From Aegilops tauschii subsp. strangulata (taxonomy: Eukaryota; Streptophyta; Magnoliopsida; Poales; Poaceae), in contig NC_053040.3 of the NCBI RefSeq assembly GCF_002575655.3, forward strand, positions 358,854,267-358,918,266: DNA of 64,000 nt. Reading direction: 5' to 3'. Position 1 is the stretch's first letter. Each line of letters opens with the position of its first letter. Below are positions 55,704-64,000 of this stretch, one piece after another. The notes below the pieces were generated by a model. It had not been told where the DNA came from. It ran no database searches and saw only the letters and a list, made by a program, of their open reading frames with translations. Made by a program: the position numbers and the translations under genes.

Positions 55704-56968
55704 TTCTTGAGCTTGCGTTGGTTTTTCCCTTGAAGAGGAAAGGGTGATGCAGCAAAGTAGAGATAAGTATTTCCCTCAGTTTTGAGAAACAAGGTATCAA
55801 TTCAGTAGGAGACAACACACAAATCACCGAATACCTGCACAAACAATCAAACAACTTGCACCCAACGCGATAAAGGGGTTGTCAATCCCTTCACGGTTAC
55901 TTGCAAAAGTGAGATCTGATAGAGATAGATAAACGGTAAACTAAATATTTTTGGTATTTTTGATTTATAGATCAGAAAGTAAAAGATTGCAAAAATAGTA
56001 GATCGGAAACTAATATTGTAGATCGATGATGGAAAATAGAAACTTATATGATGGAAAATAGACCCGGGGGCCATAGGTTTCACTAGAGGTTTATCTCAAG
56101 ATAGCAAATAATACGGTGGGTGAACAAATTACTGCCGAGCAATTGATAGAAAAGCACAAAGTTCTGACGATATCTATGGCAATGATCATGAATATATGCA
56201 TCACGTCCATGTCAACTAGACCGAAATGATTTTGCATCTACTACTATTACTCCACACATCGATCGAATCCTGTCTGCATCTAGAGTATTAAGTTCATGAA
56301 GAACAGAGTAACACATTAAGTGCGATGACATGATGTAGAGGAATTAACTCAAGTAATATGATGAAAACCCCATCTTTTTATCCTCGATGGCAATAATACA
56401 ATACGTGCCTTGCCGCCCCTACTGTCACTGGGAAAGGACACGACAAGATTGAACCAAAGCTAAGCACTTCTCCCATTGCTAGAAAAACCAATCTAGTTGG
56501 CCAAACTAAACCGATAGTTCGAAGAGAATTACAAAGATATCAAATCATGCATAAAATAATTCATAGGAGATTCAAATAATATTCATAGATAACCTGATCA
56601 TAAATCCACAATTCATCGGATCACGGCAAACACACCGCAAAAAAGTATTACATCGAATAGATATCCAAGAACATCGAGGAGAACGTGGTATCGAGAATCA
56701 AAGAGAGAGAAGAAGCCATCTAGCTACTAGATATGGACCTGTAGGTCTGTGGTAAACTACTCACGCTTCATCGGAAGGGCAATGGTGTTGATGTAGAAGC
56801 CCTCCGTGATCGAATCCCCCTACGGCAAGGTACCGAAGAAGGTCCCTAGATGGGATCTCACGGGTACAGAAGGTTGCGGCGGTGGAAAAGTGTATTCATG
56901 GATGCCTCTGGTGGTTTGGGGATATTTGGGAATATATAGGCGACAGAATTAGGTCAGGATGTGCACGC
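55704..56968 (-). mobile_element. Relic LTR on minus strand, truncated by E2
   Basis: Begins GAGCTTGCGTTGG...CCCTTGAAGAGGAAAGG and includes a TATATAT-like motif (minus, about 56930). Its 3' end sequence recurs diverged and inverted at 25030-25170. It lacks a partner LTR or internal domain here; E2 inserted at 56968. A high-copy Triticeae LTR is likely, family not named. Confidence 0.5.
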
Positions 56969-58653
56969 TGTTGGGGATCGTTGCAGAATTTTAAAATTTT
57001 CTACGCATCACCAAGATCCATCTATGGAGTTTACTAGCAACGAGGGGAAAGGAGTGCATCTACATACCCTTGTAGATCGCGAGCGGAAGCGTTCAAGTGA
57101 ACGGGGTTGATGGAGTCGTACTCGTCGTGATCCAAATAACCGATGACCGAGTGCCGAACGGACGGCACCTCCGCGTTCAACACACGTACGGAGCAGCGAC
57201 GTCTCCTCCTTCTTGATCCAGCAAGGGGGAAGGAGAGGTTGATGGAGATCCAGCAGCACGACGGCGTGGTGGTGGAAGTAGCGGGGATCCCGGCAGGGCT
57301 TCGCCAAGCGCAAGCGGGAGGGAGAGGTGTCACGGGAGGGAGAGGGAGGCGCCAGGGGCTAGGTTACAGCAGCCCCCTCCCCCCTTTATATAGCCCCCCG
57401 GGATCCCATCTACAGGGGGGTGGCGGCCAAGGGGGGGGGGACTTCCCCAAGTCAGGTGGGGCGCCCCCCACCCCCAGGGTTTCCAACCCTAGGCGCAGGG
57501 GGAGGCCCATGGGGGGTGCACCAGCCCACCAGAGGCTGGTTCCCCTCCCACTTAAGCCCATGGAGCCCTCCGGGATAGGTGGCCCCACCCGGTGGACCCC
57601 GGGACCCTTCCGATGGTCCCAGTACAATACCGATAACCCCCGAAACTTTCCCGGTGGCCGAAACTGGACTTCCTATATATAATTCTTCACCTCCGGACCA
57701 TTCCGGAACTCCTCGTGACGTTTGGGATCTCATCCGGGACTCCGAACAACTTTTGGGTTTCCGCATACTAATATCTCTACAACCCTAGCGCCACCGAACC
57801 TTAAGTGTGTAGACCCTACGGGTTCGGGAGACATGCAGACATGACCGAGACGCCTCTCCGGTCAATAACCAACAGCGGGATCTGGATACCCATGTTGGCT
57901 CCCACATGTTCCACGATGATCTCATCGGATGAACCACGATGTCGAGGATTCAATCAATCCCGTATACAATTCCCTTTGTCAATCGGTACGTTACTTGCCC
58001 GAGATTTGATCGTCGGTATCCCAATACCTTGTTCAATCTCGTTACCGGCAAGTCACTTTACTCGTACCGTAATGCATGATCCCGTGACTAACTCCTTAGT
58101 CACATTGAGCTCATTATGATGATGCATTACCGAGTGGGCCCAGAGATACCTCTCCGTCATACGGAGTGACAAATCCTAGTCTCGATCCGTGCCAACCCAA
58201 CAGACACTTTCGGAGATACCCGTAGTGCACCTTTATAGTCACCCAGTTACGTTGTGACGTTTGGCACACCCAAAGCACTCCTACGGCATCCGGGAGTTGC
58301 ACGATCTCATGGTCTAAGGAAATGATACTTGACATTGAAAAAGCTCTATCAAACGAACTACACGATCTTTGTGCTATGCTTAGGATTGTGTCTTGTCCAT
58401 CACATCATTCTCCTAATGATGTGATCCCGTTATCAATGACATCCAATGTCCATAGTCAGGAAACCATGACTATCCGTTGATCAACGAGCTAGTCAACTAG
58501 AGGCTCACTAGGGACATGTTGTGGTCTATGTATTCACACATGTATTACGATTTCCGGATAACACAATTATAGCATGAATAATAGACAATTATCATGAACA
58601 AGGAAATATAATAATAACCATTTTATTATTGCCTCTAGGGCATATTTCCAACA
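56969..58653 (-). repeat. 3' LTR of E2 (1685 bp)
   Basis: In plus orientation it runs from TGTTGGGGATCG to GCATATTTCCAACA, i.e. the minus-strand LTR starts TGTTGGAAATATGCCC. The TATA core on the minus strand is at 57385-57393. GC-rich ORFs between 57143 and 57770 are shadows. Confidence 0.94.
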
Positions 58654-58670
58654 GTCTCCCACTTGCACTA
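58654..58670 (-). promoter_or_regulatory. Polypurine tract of E2
   Basis: The minus strand reads AGTGCAAGTGGGAGAC immediately before the 3' LTR. Confidence 0.85.
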
Positions 58671-58685
58671 GAGTCAATAATCTAG

Positions 58686-59258
58686 TTACATTGTGATGAA
58701 TCGAACACCCATAGAGTTCTGGTGTTGATCATGTTTTGCTCTAGGGAGAGGTTTAGTCAACGGATCTGCTACATTCAGGTCCGTATGTACTTTACAAATA
58801 TCTATGTCTCCATTCTGAACACTTTCACGAATGGAGTTGAAGCGACGCTTGATATGCCTGGTCTTCCTGTGAAACCTGGGCTCCTTGGCAAGGGCAATAG
58901 CTCCAGTGTTGTCACAGAAGAGAGTCATCGGGCCCGACGCATTGGGAATCACCCCTAGGTCGGTAATGAACTCCTTCATCCAGATTGCTTCTTGCGCTGC
59001 CTCTGAGGCTGCCATGTACTCCGCTTCACATGTAGATCCCGCCACGACGCTTTGCTTGCAACTGCACCAGCTTACTGCCCCTCCATTCAAAATATACACA
59101 TATCCGGTTTGTGACTTCGAGTCATCCAGATCTGTGTCGAAGCTAGCGTCGACGTAACCCTTTACGACGAGCTCTTTGTCACCTCCATAAACGAGAAACA
59201 TATCCTCAGTCCTCTTCAGGTACTTCAGGATATTCTTGACCGCTGTCCAGTGTTCCAT
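58686..59258 (-). pseudogene. E2 RNase H domain
   Basis: 190 codons: YVDASFDTDLDDSKSQ, GGAVSWCSCKQSVVAGSTCE and CDNTGAIALAKEPRFH, ending after DPLTKPLPRAKHD and a VRFITM tail. Intact as a domain, and more complete than in Copia C. It is separated from RT by a frameshift between 59258 and 59340. Confidence 0.9.
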
Positions 59259-59308
59259 GCCGGGATTACTTTGGTACCTTTCCTACCAAACTTACGGCAA
59301 GGTTTACA

Positions 59309-59992
59309 TCAGGTCTGGTACACAGCATGGCATACATAATAGACCCTATGGCCGAGGCCTAGGGGATGACTCATCTTTTCTCTATCTTCTGCCGTGGTCG
59401 GGCATTGAGCCGTGCTCAATTGCACACCTTGCAATACAGGCAAGAACCCCTTCTTGGACTGATCCATATTGAACTTCTTCAATATCTTGTCACGGTACGT
59501 ACTCTGTGAAAGACCAATGAGGCGTCTTGATCTATCTCTATAGATCTTGATGCCTAATATATAAGCAGCTTCTCCAAGGTCCTTCATTGAAAAACACTTA
59601 TTCAAGTAGGCCTTTATACTTTCCAAGAATTCTATATCATTTCCCATCAATAGTATGTCATCCACATATAATAAGAGAAATGCTACAGAGCTCCCACTCA
59701 CTTTCTTGTAAACACAGGCTTCTCCATAAGTCTGTGTAAACCCAAACGCTTTGATCATCTCATCAAAACGAATGTTCCAACTCCGAGATGATTGCACCAG
59801 CCCATAGATGGAGCGCTGGAGCTTGCATACCTTGTTAGCATTCTTAGGATCGACAAAACCTTCCGGCTGCATCATATACAATTCTTCCTTAAGAAAGCCG
59901 TTAAGGAATGCCGTTTTGACGTCCATTTGCCATATCTCATAATCATAGAATGCGACAATTGCTAACATGATTCGGACGGACTTCAGCTTCAC
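59309..59992 (-). pseudogene. E2 reverse transcriptase, catalytic part
   Basis: RVT_2 core with WQMDVKTAFLNGFLKEE and the catalytic LLYVDDILLMGND, then ILGIKIYRDRS. The frame shifts near 59370, after EDREKM, one base out relative to Copia C (PYASAIGS expected). Catalytic aspartates are present. Confidence 0.92.
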
Positions 59993-60055
59993 TACGGGTG
60001 AGAAAGTATCATCGTAGTCAACCCCTTGAACTTGTCGATAACCCTTAGCGACAAG

Positions 60056-60832
60056 TCAAGCCTTATAGATGGTCACATTACCATCCGCGTCTGTCTTCTT
60101 CTTAAAGATCCATTTATTTTCTATGGCTCGCCGATCATCGGGCAAGTCAGTCAAAGTCCATACTTCGTTTTCATACATGGATCCTATCTCGGATTTCATG
60201 GCTTCTAGCCATTTGTCAGAATCTGAGCCCGCCATCGCTTCTTCATAGTTCGAAGGTTCACCATTGTCTAACAACATGATTTCCAGGACAGGGTTGCCGT
60301 ACCACTCTGGTGCGGAACGTGTCCTTGTGGACCTTCGAAGTTCAGCAGTAACTTGATCCGAAGCTTCATGATCATCATGATTAACTTCCTCCCCAGTCGG
60401 TGTAGGCACCACAGGAACATCTTCCCGCGCTGCGCTACTTTCCGGTTTGGAAGGGGCGACTATCACCTCATCAAGTTCCACTTTCCTCCCACTTAATTCT
60501 TTCGAGAGAAACTCTTTCTCCAGAAAGGACCCGTTCTTGGCAACAAAGATCTTGCCTTCGGATCTGAGGTAGAAGGTATACCCAATGGTTTCCTTAGGGT
60601 ATCCTATGAAGACGCATTTTTCCGACTTGGGTTCGAGCTTTTCAGGTTGAAGTTTCTTGACATAAGCATCGCATCCCCAAACTTTTAGAAACGACAGCTT
60701 AGGTTTCTTCCCAAACCATAATTCATACGGTGTCGTCTCAACAGATTTCGACGGAGCCCTATTTAAAGTGAATGCGGCAGTCTCTAAAGCATAGCCCCAA
60801 AATGAGAGCGGTAGATCGGTAAGAGACATCAT
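60056..60832 (-). pseudogene. E2 integrase C-terminus and RT N-terminus
   Basis: 259 codons from MMSLTDLPLSFWGYA through the GKKPKLSFLKVWGC region, the variable acidic linker and RSTRTRSAPEWYGNP to WIFKKKTDADGNV. It ends at TGA 60053-60055, where Copia C has CGA (Arg). The frame is bounded upstream by another TGA at 60833-60835. Confidence 0.92.
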
Positions 60833-60835
60833 AGA

Positions 60836-61912
60836 TCACACCATATCCAATATAGTGCGATTACGATGTTCGGACACACCATTTCGCTGAGGTGTTCCAG
60901 GCGGCGTGAGTTGTGAAACGATTCCACATTTCCTTAAGTGTGTGCCAAATTCGTGACTTAAATATTCCCCTCCACGATCTGATCGCAGGAACTTTATTTT
61001 CCTGTCACGTTGATTCTCAACCTCACTCTGAAATTCCTTGAACTTTTCAAAGGTTTCAGACTTGTGTTTCATTAGGTAGACATACCCATATCTACTTAAA
61101 TCATCAGTGAGAGTGAGAACATAACGATAGCCACCGCGAGCCTCAACACTCATTGGACCGCACACATCAGTATGTATGATTTCCAATAAGTTGGTTGCTC
61201 GCTCCATTGTTCCGGAGAACGGAGTCTTGGTCATCTTACCCATGAGGCATGGTTCGCACGTGTCAAATGATTCGTAATCAAGAGACTCCAAAAGTCCATC
61301 TGCATGGAGCTTCTTCATGCGTTTTACACCAATGTGATCAAGGCGGCAGTGCCACAAGTATGTGAGACTATCGTTATCAACTTTACATCTTTTGGTATTC
61401 ACACTATGAATATGTGTAACATTACGTTGGAGATTCCTCAAGAATAAACCATTGACCAGCGGGGCATGACCATAAAAAATATCTCTCATATAAATAGAAC
61501 AACCATTATTCTCGGATTTAAATGAGTAGCCATCTCGAATTAAACGAGATCCAGATACAATGTTCATGCTCAAAGCTGGCACTAAATAACAATTATTGAG
61601 GTTTAAAACTAATCCCGTAGGTAAATGCAGAGGTAGCGTGCCGACGGCGATCACATCGACCTTGGAACCATTCCCGACGCGCATCGTCACCTCGTCCTTT
61701 GCCAGTCTCCGCTTATTCCGCAACTCCTGTTTTGAGTTACAAATATGAGCAACCACACCGGTATCAAATACCCAGGAGCTACTACGAGTACTGGTAAGGT
61801 ACACATCAATTACATGTATATCACATATACCTTTGGTGTTGCCGGCCTTCTTGTCCGCTAAGTATTTGGGGCAGTTCCGCTTCCAGTGACCACTTCCTTG
61901 CAATAAAAGCAC
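60836..61912 (-). pseudogene. E2 protease and integrase core
   Basis: Starts after a frameshift inside the zinc knuckle, then WVFDTGVVAHIC (retropepsin, DTG kept), the HHCC region (LWHCRLDHIG...CEPC, note Gly to Asp before His) and integrase D, D and E motifs (HTDVCGPM, SDRGGEY, NGVSEHRNRT). It stops at TGA 60833-60835 after LDMV, where Copia C reads CGA (Arg). Confidence 0.93.
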
Positions 61913-62663
61913 TCAGTCTCAGGCTTGGGTCCATTCTTTGACTTCTTCCCGGCAACTGGCTTACCGGGCGCGGCAACTCCCTTCCCGTCCTTCTTGAAGT
62001 TCTTCTTGCCCTTGCCTTTCTTGAACTTAGTGGTTTTATTCACCATCAACACTTATGTTCCTTTTTGATCTCCACCTCCGCTGATTTCAGCATTGAATAT
62101 ACCTCAGGAATGGTCTTTTCCATCCCCTGCATATTGAAGTTCATCACAAAGCTCTTGTAGCTTGGTGGAAGCGACTGAAGGATTCTGTCAATGACCGCGT
62201 CATCCGGGAGATTAACTCCCAGCTGAGACAAGCGGTTGTGTAACCCAGACATTCTGAGTATGTGCTCACTGACAGAACTATTTTCCTCCATTTTACAACT
62301 GAAGAACTTGTCGGAGACTTCATATCTCTTGACCCGGGCATGAGCTTGGAAAACCATTTTCAGCTCTTCGAACATCTCATATGCTCCATGTTTCTCAAAA
62401 CGCTTTTGGAGCCCCGGTTCTAAGCTGTAAAGCATGCCGCACTGAACGAGGGAGTAATCATCAGCACGTGATTGCCAAGCGTTCATAACGTCTTGGTTCT
62501 CTGGGATGGGTGCTTCACCTAGCGGTGGTTCTAGGACATAATCTTTCTTGGCAGCTATGAGGACGATCCTCAGGTTCCGGACCCAGTCCGTATAGTTGCT
62601 GCCATCATCTTTCAGCTTGGTTTTCTCTAGGAACGCGTTGAAGTTGAGGGCAACGTGGGCCAT
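61858..62663 (-). pseudogene. E2 gag and zinc knuckle (two frameshifts)
   Basis: ATG 62661-62663 opens 205 codons of Copia gag (LNFNAFLEKTKLKDDGSNY, YEMFEELKMVFQ, LPPSYKSFVMNFNMQG) ending near 62046. A frameshift leads to the Lys-rich linker and CFYCKE at 62052-61858. A second frameshift splits the knuckle, the rest (GHWKRNC) being in the next frame. It is a good reference for the gag lesion in Copia C. Confidence 0.92.
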
Positions 62664-63941
62664 TTGATCTACAAGACATATTGTAAAGATTTTAGACTAA
62701 GTTCATGATAATTAAGTTCATCTAATCAAATTATTCAATGAACTCCCACTCAGATAGACATCCCTCTAGTCATCTAAGTGAAACATGATCCGAGTTAACT
62801 AGGCCGTGTCCGATCATCACGTGAGACGGACTAGTCAAGATCGGTGAACATCTCCATGTTGATCGTATCTTCTATACGACTCATGCTCGACCTTTCGGTC
62901 TTCCGTGTTCCGAGGCCATGTATGTACATGCTAGGCTCGTCAAGTCAACCTAAGTGTATTGCGTGTGTTCCGGGGCCATGTCTGTACATGCTAGGCTCGT
63001 CAACACCCGTTGTATGCGAACGTTAGAATCTATCACACCTGATCATCACGTGGTGCTTCGAAACAACGAACCTTCGCAACGGTGCACAGTTAGGGGGAAC
63101 ACTTTCTTGAAATTATTATAAGGGATCATCTTACTTACTACCGTCGTTCTAAGCAAATAAGATGCAAAACATGATAAACATCACATGCAATCAAATAGTG
63201 ACATGATATGGCCAATATCATTCTGCTCCTTTGATCTCCATCTTTGGGGCGCCATGATCATCTTCGTCACCGGCATGACACCATGATCTCCATCATTGTG
63301 TCTTCATGAAGTTGTCACGCCAATGATTACTTCTACTTCTATGGCTAACGCGTTTAGCAATAAATTAAAGTAATTTACATGGCATTATTCAATGACACGC
63401 AGGTCATGCAAAAAATAAAGACAACTCCTATGGCTCCTGCCGGTTGTCATACTCATCGACATGCAAGTCGTGATTCCTATTACAAGAATATGATCAATCT
63501 CATACATCACATATATCATTCATCACATCTTCTGGCCATATCACATCACAAGGCACATGCTGCAAAAACAAGTTAGACGTCCTCTAATTGTTGTTGCAAG
63601 TTTTTACGTGGCTTCTATAGGTTTCTAGCAAGAACGTTTCTTATCTACGTAAAATCACAACGTGATATGCCAATTTCTATTTACCCTTCATAAGGACCCT
63701 TTTCATCGAATCCGTTCCGACTAAAGTGGGAGAGACAGACACCCGCTAGCCACCTTATGCAACTAGTGCATGTCAGTCAGTGGAACCTGTCTCACGTAAG
63801 CGTATGTGTAAGGTCGGTCCGGGCCGCTTCATCCCACAATACCGCTGAAACAAGATAAGACTAGTAGTGGCAAGAAAAATTGACAACATCTACGCCCACA
63901 ACTGCTTTGTGTTCTACTCGTGCATAGTAACTATGAATAGA
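62664..63941 (-). other. E2 untranslated leader
   Basis: About 1.28 kb between the primer site and the gag ATG; no ORF is supported. 62900-63002 contains a repeated GGCCATGT-TGTACATGCTAGGCTCGTCAA-like pair (about 75 bp apart), a short internal duplication. Confidence 0.6.
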
Positions 63942-63957
63942 CCTGGATCTGATACCA
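63942..63957 (-). promoter_or_regulatory. Primer-binding site of E2
   Basis: The minus strand reads TGGTATCAGATCCAGG next to the 5' LTR; 10 of the first 12 bases match the tRNA-Met-type site closely. Confidence 0.82.
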
Positions 63958-63958
63958 C

Positions 63959-64000
63959 TGTTGGGGATCGTTGTAGAATTTTAAAATTTTCTACGCATCA
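63959..64000 (-). repeat. 5' LTR of E2, first 42 bases in window
   Basis: TGTTGGGGATCGTTG... matches 56969-57010 with one mismatch; the rest lies beyond the window. Confidence 0.9.

Larger units (their letters stand above)
56969..64000 (-). mobile_element. E2: Angela/BARE-type Copia, minus strand, 5' LTR cut by window end
   Basis: 3' LTR 56969-58653, polypurine tract, RNase H, RT, integrase, protease, gag, leader, primer site and the first 42 bases of the 5' LTR (63959-64000) follow in reverse order. The two visible LTR ends differ at one of 42 positions. It is the same clade as Copia C, in opposite orientation. Coding is broken by at least three frameshifts and two CGA-to-TGA type stops. 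The left flanking bases are cacgc; the matching TSD lies beyond the window. Confidence 0.95.

Noticed and set aside
57143..57770. Proline/glycine-rich ORFs in the E2 LTR
   Set aside because: They lie in the C-rich promoter part of an LTR, on both strands, without similarity to any protein.
1..64000. tRNA or rRNA genes
   Set aside because: Only primer-binding sites complementary to tRNA-Met 3' ends were found; no cloverleaf with A/B boxes or rRNA sequence was seen.

Overview
The window is typical Triticeae grass (wheat, Aegilops or barley type) intergenic DNA: a stack of nested LTR retrotransposons and small DNA transposons with only a few low-copy islands. Evidence is the Angela/BARE-type Copia proteins and LTR ends (5' GGAAATATGCCCTAGAGGC), Fatima-like LTRs opening TGTCGGTGTCAAAACCGG, tRNA-Met-type primer sites, and perfect 5-bp target duplications (TSDs) around five elements. 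There are no rRNA, tRNA or CRISPR features. No intact, confidently functional host gene was found.

Layout. (1) 1-24992: the 3' part of a Sirevirus-like element (E1; gag C-terminus at 1-267, 3' LTR 22225-24992). A pol-less gypsy-like element G (1107-19839, TSD tttgc) is inserted in it, and an Angela/BARE-type Copia C (5771-14510, TSD cattg) is inserted inside the gag of G. (2) 24993-33898: a relic LTR end, then a two-exon repeat-built open frame (25602-26353). Next is a nest in which MITE2 (27007-30125) contains MITE1 (27025-29850), which contains a small minus-strand LTR element E5 (27271-29809, TSD aactc). It ends with low-copy DNA carrying diverged segments that recur near 53-55.7 kb. (3) 33899-52938: a second Sirevirus-like, pol-less element E3 (33904-52933, TSD ctttc), inserted in a second MITE2 copy. 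Its 5' LTR is interrupted by a minus-strand Fatima-like gypsy element (34426-43538, TSD atcgt). (4) 53025-55703: low-copy DNA with a pseudo-exon and a minus-strand gene relic resembling DUF295 proteins. (5) 55704-56968: a relic LTR cut by E2, a minus-strand Angela/BARE-type Copia (56969 to the window end).

Functionally, only C and E2 encode the full gag-protease-integrase-RT-RNase H set, and both are broken by stops and frameshifts. G, E3, Fatima-like and E5 retain gag or gag-protease remnants but no reverse transcriptase or integrase; E1 shows none in the visible part. All of these would have depended on proteins supplied by relatives. The most interesting structures are the antisense multi-exon gene with its own TATA box inside the Fatima-like element, the palindrome-plus-TATA promoter-like block upstream of the second gene of E3, palindrome and minisatellite arrays in the E1 and E3 LTRs, and the host-like ORF built from two different tandem repeats.
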